64,000 bases of DNA from Palaemon carinicauda. Its lineage: Eukaryota; Arthropoda; Malacostraca; Decapoda; Palaemonidae. Under the pieces are notes generated by a model. It did no database searches. It was not told the origin of the DNA and saw only the letters and a list, made by a program, of their open reading frames with translations. Every line of letters starts with the position of its first letter. Within the stretch, counting starts at the first letter, position 1. Both the position numbers and the translations under genes were made by a program. Positions 42,841-55,730 of the stretch are shown here, one piece after another. The stretch spans positions 72,404,257 to 72,468,256 of the forward strand of contig NC_090729.1 of the NCBI RefSeq assembly GCF_036898095.1, written 5' to 3'.

Positions 42841-43217
42841 AATTCATACTAGACAGTACTATCCTCTATTTGGCAATCTCTGTTTTCTTGATAGTGGAGG
42901 AGCCCATTTCTGGTACTTTTCAGTTTTCAAGGTTTCATGAGAAATTATCTCAGACCAGACCTTTTATGTTAACTAGTGTTTTTCTCTTAGGTTATCAGCT
43001 CCTGTTGTTCCACCAAGTCACCATCATACTTGGTTTTACATTTGCTCATCCCTATATGATTGCATCAAGTATCGCAGCTCTTGTGGTAAAGTGTGTTTTC
43101 CATCTTCAGTCACCAAATTCTTATGACAGCAAACATTCAATATTTTGTACTGTAGTCTTTTGTCTTGCCAGTCTTATTATTGCTATTATTCCCAGAAAGA
43201 AAGAAAGAAAGAAATGA
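42841..43217 (+). CDS. Candidate exon of a membrane protein, identity uncertain
   Basis: Follows a strong acceptor (CCTTTTTTTTATATACAG). Open for about 125 codons to TGA 43215-43217. The product has three or four hydrophobic helices: ILYLAISVFLIV, FMLTSVFLLGYQLLLF and VTIILGF, IASSIAALVV, and FCTVVFCLASLIIAII. The final Lys-rich end comes from a (GAAA)n repeat and may not be native; a donor GTAAAG at 43086 could end the exon earlier. The piece GFTFAHPYMIA faintly recalls the FTxAHPYLLADN region of the glucosyltransferase ALG10, but the neighbouring residues do not hold, so I do not assign it. It may be a pseudogene or a chance frame. Confidence 0.3.
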
Positions 43218-46200
43218 TAGAATGGTCATGTCTTTTACTACCTCGTTACATTACCCATCAGGCAGGGAAGACAGTTCTGTTATAGAGAATCCTGGTCCCT
43301 AGCAAATATATTTTGATTTTGTATTCTTTACTCCAGACCTGGCTGATTGCTTGTTAGTTTTTAATTGAACATTTATTCCTTCGCAGTGGCCAAGCTGAGG
43401 TATCCTCACTAATATTATTTGTTACATTTATTGTTGATTAATGAGTACACTGCCAGCCATGGCAGCAGCTACGTTAATTTTCAGATAATAGCCTAGCCTT
43501 ATCTGATTTACATTGAGAGTATGGTTAAAGAAAGTGAGGATTTATATATTAATAAAACAAAGCTTTTTAATAAGCTTTAGATTTTATATGCACTCTCACT
43601 TTCATTTGCACACTTTACTTATTGACTAAACATTTTATTCTGCAAATTTAGTCATTGTCATGAAAAGTCTCTGTTCTGGAGACTTAATAGTCTTTTTCAG
43701 TACAGTAATAGGAATTAGTCTCAATTCTAGGGACTTTTAATTGTCTTTTTCATTCTAGTAAATGGAATTTATAGCTGTCCTGAAGTGTAGAAAGATATTT
43801 TTAAGGGAAATCAAAAGATGCACAGACAATAGGAAGAGCAATCTTAGCAAGCCAAAACTTATTTCAAGAAGATAAACAAAAAGAGATTTAAAGAATATAA
43901 GTATGTTCCAAAAATATTGTACTGGAAGATGTTTGTAAGATACCTACTGATGCTTCAGCTAGTGGTTCCAGGTGCCTCTCAGGGAGATGATATAGGGCCC
44001 TTGTGTCTTTTGTACTTTAAACTGCTGACTTGGAAAATAATTTTTTTAGCTTAGTGGTTAGTATAATGCACTAGTGGTTCCCCTAAATTTGTGCAATATC
44101 TGAAAGTAAGAAATTAACCATAAGATAGCATATTCAATTTTCATGAAATGGACTATTTTATGTTCCTCATGAAATTATTTATTAACAGCACATAAAGGCT
44201 AAAAATTAAAATAACATTAAGAAGCACCAACAAGTACTGTACTGTTCAATGAAATAAATTTACTCTGTAATTTAAAACAGCATCAACTTCAGTAGTTCTG
44301 CCTGGAAATAACACACTCTTGCAGGACCATTTTCTCATGAATTATGGGTCTAGAAAAGCACACCTTTGGACGCTTTACAAGTTAATCTTGTCAAGCTTAG
44401 AGGTTGTGATCTGTAGAAAAACATTAAGTCTCTGCTTTTCATTCAAATAATGTTGGTTGCTAAGTCTGTTGCAAACATAGACCTTTTTTTAGTAGGCAGT
44501 GTGACACATTTTTATACAAACCTAATGGAATAGATGGGGATTACCATCTGATAAAACTGCAATGTTTTTTCACACAACTGTTAGATTGAGTAGTAATTGT
44601 TGTTATTGTATAGACACTTTATTAAGGAGCAATTAGATCAAGAGCAAAAGAAACTGGAATATTGAGGTGAGTTTGTGGGATTTCACTGCATGAGAAACTG
44701 ACTAAAGAAGAAATTTAGTGAAGTGGTTGTGTGGTAAATATTACAAATATGATAATGGAGTCAAGATTGAGATGTTTTGAGCACTTTGTATGGATTGAGG
44801 AGGAGATTGGGTAGAACAAGATATGGGTGAATTGAAAAAAAGACAAGGCATAAATTATATGGTAAACTGAAGGAGAATTTTGAACAAGAAAGATTTGATG
44901 GAGGAAGATTTTTCCATAAGATATAGCCGGAGAAAGCACACCAGGACAACTGAATGCTTAGTTTAGACATAGCAGGGGGGATAAAGATGGTTATAGTCAC
45001 TTAAGTGCGAGTAGGGTATGTGGGGTGGAGCTGTATACAGGGGTCTCTTGAGAGTAGTTATGGGTTCTAATGGGTGGAGTATTTTATATTCTATTTAGTA
45101 CTGACAGGTATCAGTAAGTTAAGTGTCTGAGATGATGCTACTTATATCATATTTAATGCTTACATATAACTGATTTGGTTACTTGAGAATCTCAGATGAT
45201 GGAGATTTAGGTAATGTGAACTTTGTTATCCAGTAACTATATGTTACTTTGTTTTTATTTCAATTCTTTTTTTCCACGAGCTAGGTATGTTTTTCAGTGT
45301 ACAGTATAGTATTCTAAACTGTTCTAAATATGCTAAGTTATTTTTTCTGTAACTGATTCCTAGTCTGCATTTCACAAAAACTTGTGTGATTTCTCTTGTG
45401 ATGGAGATACTCAGAGGCTATTTAGATCTTGGGTCATCATTTTTTTAACAGAATGATAAGCAGTACAGATGTGTATGAGGAGAGAGATATCAAAGAATTT
45501 TAAGTTTTTAAAATATATAAAACAAAGCAAATCAGTAAGTTGATTTAAAGAAAATGTTGATTATTCAAAAACTAAAGAAAATCATGTTTAGTAAAGAGGA
45601 ATTCAAGATCAAAGTTTTGGTTAAATTTTTTTAAAAATTAATGCTGAGTTTTAGTTGGTGCAATGCACTAACCCCCTATTTTACTTGTGTTATACTGCCT
45701 GGAACGGAGGTGTTAGCTGAGAATAGATGAAGGGAGTCTCAAGTTAAAACTTCACTACATGAAAACTTTCAATCTCGATGTATATTTATGGAATCATCAA
45801 TTTCATCATGCAGACTGCAATGGGAGAGTTGGTCATCTATTGTCTGACCTCATTTGTTGGAGGCTTTTGGGATTATCATTTGATATATCTAGTCTACAAG
45901 ATTTTGCTCCAAAAATGTTTCACGTCATTCATATAAATTTCCAAGAGTTTTATATATCCAATGAAGATGGGGGATTTTATGAAAAATTCCTGAAGATGGA
46001 AAGACATGAACAAACTCCAAAGACCCTATTGCCAAGTTAGGACTAGGGAGTTTGACATCAATAACCTTATTTCATGTGTTGGTTATCGAGTCACCAGGTG
46101 ACATGGCGCTATCTTATTCACAGAAGTGACTCGGATTCATGTTCTCATGCAATGTTTGCTTTCTCTTTTCATTCTGGCATCTAGATGCCAGACCATGAAT

Positions 46201-49200
46201 CTATAATAGTTACTTTTTTATTGCTAAATTTATTGGTTGTTAATCAATGAAAAATGGTATGCAAAGTTTCTTTCACATTAGTAGCACAACATTGAGAAAG
46301 AAGCTTGTACATTGTGTGTGAACATAGAGCATAAAACTTTATACAGTACTCTACTGATATTGCCATCCTCACAGCTCTCCCAATTGGTTTCTTGCCTACA
46401 GCTCTTTAGCGTAGCTAATTATTTTGTGGCAGGGCCTTCCTCTAGTAAAGGATACTCATAAAAGTAATATTAGTTGAAACTTCTTTTTGAATTGATGATC
46501 CTATTACTGGCTAGCACATCATCAATCATGACATTACAATATAACATTGGCAAAATAAGAGTTGTATATGAATGGAACATAAAGATTGAATTATAAATAT
46601 TGTCACAGGAATAATTACTGTGAAGTATATGGCCTTTAAGAAAACTACTCATTATGGCAGTAGTTTTCCATGATATTTCTTGGCAATACAGTTACAATAT
46701 TTTTGAATGATTGATTTATAATCAAGGATTCTTGGCTAATGTATTCATTTCCGTGTAACTATATTGAATACAACATTTGGGCAGTACTTACCGTATGTTA
46801 AAGTTGTATAAATTTCCGTTCATATTTGTTAACAGGTTTTACAAATTATTTGTGCAAATAATTACAAGCTAGTCATATAGCATCATAAGAGATTTTTTTT
46901 TTGTAAGGATTTAGGAAATTGGTTTGAGTATATTCTATGGCTTGTAGTTAAAGATCACTTTATTCCCTGAAACCCATTGTAAGACAGTGGTTTGTGTGTA
47001 TCATGAAGATGTGAAAATTTATAACTAATTTTGTTCTGTACTGTAGATGCAATTCTTTATTTTACAATGAGTCTTTGGTGAGTTATTGGACTTAACCAGG
47101 TAAACTGGTTGCAAATTCTAAACATTCAGTACTGTACATGGTTTGTTAGCTATTTGATCTGTTAGCTTTATAGGGCAATAGTAATGTAAAACATGATGTT
47201 GAAAGATATTGCCAATTTACCCCAAGATCATTGTTAAAATGAGGATGTATTTGGATTTTTTTAACCAATTTATCATACACCCATCAAGTAAAATCATTTG
47301 TATTATCTATTATTATGGCATTTACTCTTTTATATAAGTACTCAAAATCTGCCTATCTCAGAATTTGATATTTACATTTATAAACTTATGCATACATTTT
47401 TTTATATAAAAGTCAAGTATATAAGAGAAGAGTTTCATACATACCCGAGATACCCTGGATAAAAATATTACTTCAAACTATTTTTCACCATCCACTGGTT
47501 ATTTTCAGGGTTTATTCACCATTATTTAACTGGTAACATTTTGTTGAATGGAAACTATGCTGTTGCATTGATATAATTTTTATGAAGCATGGCACTGATT
47601 GGATCCATTTGTGGTGTTTGTGATTTTAAATTTGGAAAGTAAAATTTATGAAAATTTTGTTTCCTATGATCTTCCAGATGATAGAGTTTGGGAATGAAAT
47701 CTTTCTGTGATAGGTGTTCTGTATGAACAGTTAGAATTTAAAAGTAGCAAAGCAAAATTCCCAAATTTTAATGTCACATAATTACGGGCTAAAGCTTACT
47801 TCGTCCACTAGAATAAACTCATATAGTTCTTTATAAGGTGAAATGTTAGAATATCAGAAGACTCTATTTGTGATTGATTGAGAGTCAACCATAAGGAGTG
47901 TGCAGTAATGCTACTTAAACCTTCAAATAACTAACTTCTTAAAAACTTCTTGCAAAATCATACGCCGAGAAGGATAATAGAAGTAATCAATGAGAACACG
48001 ACTGTGGTAGCCATTCAGATTCTTTACTTGTATTACCTCTTCATGTTTTGTTTTTGTCTTTGTTGGGTAGCTCATACGGTGTGTTTTTGTCTCCTTAGTG
48101 TTCCTAAGATATAATACTTTGTGATGTTCATGTGTTCCTATACAATGTACAGATTCTAATTTTCTATTTGAACTTTTTCTGCTGATATCAATAAAGTAGA
48201 CTATTCCAGATTACTGAAAAAATATCAGGAAGTACAATTTTGTAGAGAGTAATGGCAAATCATCTCCATGTGGTGCAAGGTTTCATCATATATTAATATT
48301 ATTTTGGCTAATAATACAGGACTGTGCCACAATGTACACATTTTGTCACAGCAATGTATATCATTGTATATGCCATTCTCTTTGGTCTTGGTTGGTTGAT
48401 GTGGCATTATCATAATGAGTATTTTATATATGAAGAATATTAATCATCCACAGCAGGCTATGTACTCTTTATTTTTCTTCCAAAGATGTTTAACTTTTGT
48501 TCATTGTGGGAATTTAGAAGATTTTATTGGGATTCTTTGCATTGCTGATGACCTGTTAAGGGTAAAAGTCCCAATTAGTAACATTGTCCCTCGTCACGTT
48601 TAATACAAAGACCCTGAGTTAGTCTTATGTCTTCAGATCTTCATTGTGGTGTTTTTATACATATGTTATACATATACATAGAGAGAGATATTAAACTCTC
48701 ATGTTTCTCTGACTGTGGATGGATTTCTGTTTGTCTACATCGTTCTTTGTAGAAGCTATTATGCATCTATGAAAATAGTTGTAGAGACAAAATTACCCTA
48801 CATTGCTACTGTAAAACAATTTTCTTAAGCATTTTTAGGGAGATTCTAAAGAATTTAAATATTTTTCTTTTATTTTTTACTTTTTCTCATTCATAATTTC
48901 TTGGAGCCGTGCACAATATAGTTTCTTTGACTTGGACATGAATTGCTTCAACAGGGAATCATCTCATTCAACAGCATAAAACTGTCAAATCCACTTATTG
49001 TTACTATTTTATGCTTTCCTATGTCTTTGTGAAGAGATATGATCTATATAGATAGTAATACTCAACTGCTAAATACTGATTTATTGATCAGTTTATGTCA
49101 AACTGGCATCACATTAAGAAGGTCATTGACACCTTTTAGATTGCAGAAAATCTTCCTCTTGATACTAGGTAACTTTACTGTGATACTGGGAGATATGATT

Positions 49201-49711
49201 CTTGAGTATCTCATGCCTGTTTAAGGTTCTTTCTTATCAACAAGAGTAGGTAATTTTCCATCCCATAGTAGTGGAGATGCTGACTAACATCTGACAAGTC
49301 AAATCAACAAATTAGTAATTGGAAGTTGATGTCAGTTTCAAAAGATCTCACATCTCCTGTTTGTGGAACCTCTAATGGATAGAGGGCAGAGGTAAATTTA
49401 TGGAAGCAATTTATTCTTTACTCCCTTGCAAGTAGGGGAACCCCAGACATATCTTGGGAGATGTGCTTGGCTAGGTCTGCTTTAGGGAAAAACTATGGTA
49501 TTATATATGCTTCTGCTGTTTTATTTGATCTAAAAGAAATGTATGGCATTTTATTCTGCTTATCCTCATCAGTTCACATTTAGGTTGTTTTTGTCATGAG
49601 TTTTTTTGACAACCAGTGCTCTATTATTCTCATTAACTTATTAATTTCCCATAATCAGGAAACCCATTTGAATGAAAGTGATTTAGAACTTTGAAGGTTA
49701 TTCATAAGCAG

Positions 49712-49885
49712 CAAGGGCAAGGGCAACTCGCAGACTTGCTACGTAATATCCTGGAGACTGAACATTATACACATATGATCAGTAACCAAGTCTCATCTCT
49801 GCCCAAGCTATGACCAGTGAGGGCTAGGTAATGGCTGCTGGACACACAGACATATGGTACCCTTTAACCCTCCATCCCTAGTCAT
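49712..49885. repeat. SINE-like fragment
   Basis: The stretch with GCCCAAGCTATGACCAGTGA and GGCTAGGTAATGGCTGCTGG is GC-richer than its surroundings. It resembles a dispersed tRNA-derived repeat I recall from decapod sequences. Only part is present. Confidence 0.35.
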
Positions 49886-52800
49886 CATCTTTTCCACTAA
49901 ACTATTACAACGTTATGAATGTAGCCATGCAGAGGGTCATCTGATGTTAAAGTCTTCATCAAGTAAAGCTTTGGGTTAGGTGCTGAATGGCGACCAAAGT
50001 GCTTGGGTCCTATGGTCCAAATTCTCTACATACATTCTAAGTGTTTTCTCACTCTTAATGCAATCACATTTCTTTTGGTGTCTTCATGATCATTTTCAAC
50101 TCTGTCTGGAAGAGTATACTTTTCTGTGCATCAGCTGATAACATTCATATAAATTAGGGTTGCTATAGTTGTAAAACACTAGAATTGTTTTAAAATGTTT
50201 TGTATATTGTATATTTTATGCTCAAGTGGAACATAAATATCGAATGCTATTATGCTTCTGGTCATGTAATTTTTTGTAAAGGTTTGAAACATTTTTTTTA
50301 TATTTTCTCATGAATTTCTCTTTTTAATCTGTTGACATTTGAGAAGCCTTTACAAAATAATTTCTTAAGGATGCTGTAGCAATTATAGTCTCTGTTAGAA
50401 GTCTTGGCTGCTATCACAAATTATAAAGCATTACAATTACAATGTACAGTAAAGACAGTGTGCTTTAAGTAATTTTGAGGATTTTAAGATTTCTAAACAT
50501 GTTTTGATAATTGGGTAAAATAGTCAAGGGCTTAAGTTCCAACACAAGTTACAGATAACTCTGCAACTGGCTTTGCTCTATGTAAGAAGTTAAAATTTCT
50601 TCATAGGTGTCCAAGCATAGAACATTTTACAAACAAAATTGTCATGATGGAGAAGAAAAGGGGGCATATGATTGTAACTCATAGGTTCTACGATAGGTCC
50701 TGTTTATTAGGGTGATGAAGATACCATCGAAATATGGAGCTAAGTGAATAGCATTTATTCTGTATCTTAGGAAATTTCGAAAAGCATGTGTATAGGAAAG
50801 ATTTTTATGGCTTAATATAATATTTATGGTACATTGTTTATCTGAAATAATGTTGAAATATCAAGTGAAGGATGTATGAGTAACGGATAAGGTTGGGTGT
50901 ATTTCATATATACAGTAGTGTTTTAATTGTTGCAAGCAAAATATTTTTCCCATAGATAACTGTTTTTGGGAATGAAAAAGCCCCTTAACTAAACGTATCT
51001 TAGCTTGTTACACTTAGAGTATTTACTAGCGAGCTTTACTCTTACAAGATTCCTATATTTATCCACAAGCTTTGTTATTACAAGACTCCTTTACCTATAA
51101 TGTGTTTTTTTAGACTAGTATTGTATACAGGTGCACTTATGCTGATAACTATTGGAATTTAATAATTGATATAAAATTGTGGATAAATCTCTGGAATTAA
51201 AGCTCAGTTTAGTTGGGGCCATTAAGGACATGCAATGACAATTAGGAGTGGGATATCTTGAAAGTTCATTTTTATGCTATGAAATAAGTTTTTTTTTTTT
51301 AAGTAGAAGGCCAAACCACTGAAAAATCTTAGGACTTCAAGGGAGAAACTGGAAAAGAACAGTATTTGGGTATAGAATGATAGAATGAGAGAAATTAAAA
51401 GATAGAAACATTATTAACTCTGCATGCCTCAAATTATTATGGCATTACTGGCTTTAATGATAGCTTATTTCAGATTTTATATTGAATTTCTGGTTATTAA
51501 AATTTGATTAAAGCTTTCATGGCAGTTCAATATTTTGTAACTCCAGTATTTTTTCCTGCTTATCAGTCATTACATTGCACTGGATTTGACAATAGTTTGC
51601 ATAATTTCACTACCAACTTTTTTTTTTATTCTTCTTGGACAGGAGGGAATAATTAACTTTTAAGAGAAATGGTGGCGGCATTATTTGATCGCTTCATTTT
51701 ACTTCACTGTTCAAAAACCTAAAATGTCAGTGTAGTCCTCACTTGCCGTATTAAAAACAATTTACATAATCTTGTCGTACAAGTAGTGTGATGTTTAAAA
51801 TGAGTATTAACTACTTTTTTCATCTATATTTTGAGCAAGTTTGATGTTTACATTGTGAATATTTAAGAATAAAATTTATATGAAATAGTAGACATTCTTC
51901 TTTTTACTAAGGCAGTGGTCTTGATACAATAATCGTTTATTCATATTCCAAACAAACACTTGCTTACTACTGTGCAGTAAGATTGTTGAATACAAGTAGA
52001 ATGTTATAGTAAGCTCTTGTAAAGAACAGTTTACTTTCTAATCCAGTTTTATGTAATTATATCTTCATATGAACTGATAATGCAGTTTCCATTATAGTTC
52101 AATGAATTCCATGATTGTCTAATTAAGTACGTATCTAAATGCATTTGTATAATTGCAGGCGTAATTAACAATTATATATTATGTTTGCCCCAACATGACT
52201 GATTTCTTGGCATAGTTTTCAGGATGTTTTTTTTCTTGAGAATTCACTGGAAGGTGGTAAGAGGCATTTCTGTTTCGATATCAATTTAATAAATCCTAAA
52301 GTAGCTTAGGCATTAGTTTCAGTCAAGTCAACAAGAGAAGTTAGATGCTGTGACTCCTTTGAAATTACCTTTGGAAAAAAACTATGTATAAAATTTGTCA
52401 GTATAAGCAATATATCTTAATATAGGAATAACATTTTGATTGTAAATTTTGGCAAAATCTCTCTAAACCATGGAGATATATGGAGAAATATATCCAGATA
52501 ATATTTTTTTCCAGTTTTGTATAGTTTTATCATTTTTGGTAAAGGCAATTTGCCTTGTGCAAAAAAAAAACAGAGAATAGCAAAGTAGAAAGATGTAGTA
52601 ATTAGTAGGTGTTAGATAATAATAGAAATAACATATGTGTATTGATAACATATTTCATTTTAATAGTTGTAATTAATAGAAATAATGAATAGATGTCCAG
52701 GAAACTTTGGACCAAATTAAGAACTCCACCATAATTTTTTCTACATATTGCTAAGAGATAAAAAAATGGGTGAAGATTGCATCTGAAAGAAAAACACTTC

Positions 52801-55677
52801 ATCTGCTAAACTCATTGCTCTCCCTTCACCTTTGTAATATTAGTTCATAAAAGTATGTGGCCAGTGTTCTTCAAGAAGGCTCCTTAAGTTGCTTTTGTTG
52901 AAGCTTTTAGCCTTCCATAAATTTCACTTGGGATTTTTGCACAATCAAAGAATGAAGAGAGGACACCACAATTCTCTGAATTTAATGGACTACCTGTTCC
53001 AAAGGCTTGAAGTGGTTGGCTATTTGCAGGTGTCATCCCTATTTATTAATAATTTGATAATCTCTAGCAAAGCAAGAGGCAAGTTTATGATACTGTTAGA
53101 AATATAGGTGCATTAAGTTTGACGTGAGGTACTCGGCGGTAAAAAGAGACCCCTGATGAATATTTGTAGAAAAAAGAATGTACTAAAACTGATAAGATTG
53201 GCAGTATGACAAAAGTATCCAGAATTTTAGCTTTTAAATTGGTAAATCCTATTAAAGAGGTATACTACTTTGTAACAGACTATTCTATTTGAAGACACAT
53301 TCAAACATATTGCAAGTGGTCTTCCTTATATGAACATAATGCAATTTTTTTATGAATTCATTGAGTCTCCACATGTCTCCATGGTGAATGTGATAGTTAA
53401 TAAATTGGTACACTTTTTTACTAACAGGATATGATGGGATATGAGCCATATTTGTATTTATATGAATTAATATGGTTCCTTTGTTTGAAATGTTTTTGCA
53501 ATGAAGGTATGTTTATTTTACTTCTGGTATACTACCTGGACCAGTGTTTTGTTAGCAGAGCATGGTTTATAATTGAAGGAAATCTTGAGTCTCTCTCTCT
53601 CTCTAGTGTTTCTCTCACTGGTGGCTATATTATAAAGGGAATTGGATATAGCAAAAGCTGTCTTGGCATACTGATACTAGACTCGAGAACATTCCAAAGC
53701 ACCAAGATCTTGTTACAATATAAGTGCTAGATGGAAGAATCTCAATTTGTTCAAACCAGTAAAAACTACACATTAAGACCTAGTTGTGGAAGGAAGACAA
53801 GGACATTTCATTACAGTACTAGTCTCTTTTGGGTTGTTAGTTTTATACTAGGCCTCTTATTAAATATTCCTACTGCACACCAGCATTGTCAGCATGTCAC
53901 AACTTAATGATAGTTAACCCCCCTCCCCCAGAAATGACACGAGGATTCAACATTTCCCAATTTGATGGATTTTAACCCTTACCAAGGAAGTGACACATGG
54001 GAATTCTATATTTAAGTATGCCTTTCATGGATTAGGCATTTTGCTCAGTTTCCACCTTGCTTACTGCTGCTTTAGGGCATTAATACCATAATGATTTTGT
54101 GAATAAGGGAAATCATTCTAGTAACAGACTCACCGGAGAGGAAGACTTAGGATCCATTTCTTCAATTTATGATTACTTGTACTTCAGTCAAATGTTGCAC
54201 AATCTGGGGAAGTATAGCGTTAGTAAAATACAGTCTAGTAATGGGATTAGGTTTATTTGAAGTATTGAATGTTAAAGTAACTTGTGTAAATATTGTAATT
54301 GATTCAATAATGTTGATGCAAGTTTTACTTTCACATCAATTACATTATACAGTACAATACTGTAAAGTACATTTAATGTGAAATCCTTTTGATATTGCTT
54401 TATGAAAGGGTTCTTTTCAAATATTAAAAGTTTTAGGTGAAAATTTGCATATGCTTAACATGTAATAGATCCAAACCTTTTTTCTATGTAGATCAAAATG
54501 GGTGCTTTAAATACAGTACGTACATATTTTTTTGTAATAATATCTAGATCATGAGAAGTCTTTAGGTAAATACCAGGAAAATTGATCATTGACTGGTATA
54601 CAATATTCAAAATAAGGAGCATTTTCTCAAAGAACTCTTCTCAATTTAATTGCTACAGGACTGTAATACATTTTTATACGTCTAGAAAAATTAGACATTA
54701 AGCTTAACAATTGAGAGATTCAGTAAGAAATAGCAAAATTTTTATCTGAGCCATCTTACCACCATGAGAAGAAGCATACCTGAAAATAACAGAAACGGCA
54801 AACTTATATTACGCAACTTACTTACTTAGACAGTTCCTGAGTATGGATTTAGATCTGAACAAATGCATAACTAGGTACACTATTTATATACATCTCAGTG
54901 TTGTTTCTATTGTTGTTATTGTGGTTGTCTTTCAAGCAACAATACTCTCCCTTCCTTCTATTGAGGACAGTTGTTCAGTGAGTGTTGTTTAATCAAGGAG
55001 CAATAGCAAACTAAGTGGAAGTTTCAAATTCTTAATGTCAAGATATATGTACAGTGTATAGTCTAAGGGAACATAAAGCATTAACAATGAAAAAAAAATC
55101 CAGTAAAAAACACTTCACTCAAGTCTCATTGAATTTTTTAATATATTTTATATGTCACATTTGTGCATGAAACAGCTTTTATAAGTACAAAATTAAAGTA
55201 TTTATGTCACAACTTTTATTTACATTTATTTTCATGTTTCTTTAAAGTTATTCTATAGAAAAATGATGATTAATTGGCCTGGTTTAGATGTCACAACTTA
55301 TTCTAACAAATGCAAGACATTAACAAGGTTAGAAATGACTGAATTATGTTGGCTTTCCAAATACTCATACACTCAATAAATACTGCATGTGCTCTATGAG
55401 GTCAGTAGTAGGTAACATTAGGAGATTCAAGAAGTCTTACATTAGAGAGAAAAATATCTCTTCTTAGACTATAAATCTGTAATTACACAAATGCTTGACC
55501 AAATTCTTTTAGACTTTTGTAATAGGGATAATTTAATGATGCAGTATAGTATGTGAAATCTAGTTTACAGAAAATCACAACAATAGCAAAGAACACTTAT
55601 TGTCATGAATGATATTTGCTTTTAGGTACAGTATAGGTGAATAGTCACATACAGGTACTTACATAGGTTGTACACTT

Positions 55678-55730
55678 CATCAGTACTGGGCCTGAAAACT
55701 TTAAATCAATCAATCAATCATCAGTACTGG
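55678..55730 (+). mobile_element. 28-bp LINE 3'-end insertion with 13-bp target duplication
   Basis: TCATCAGTACTGG occurs at 55677-55689 and again at 55718-55730. Between them lies GCCTGAAAACTTTAAATCAA plus further ATCA units, matching the last bases of the I-type LINE (GCCAGAAAACTTTCAATCAA). An extremely 5'-truncated insertion. Confidence 0.75.

Noticed and set aside
45759..46040. 93-codon frame after a microexon-like context
   Set aside because: No recognisable composition, no conserved motif, no convincing splice site; fits chance in 18 kb of DNA.
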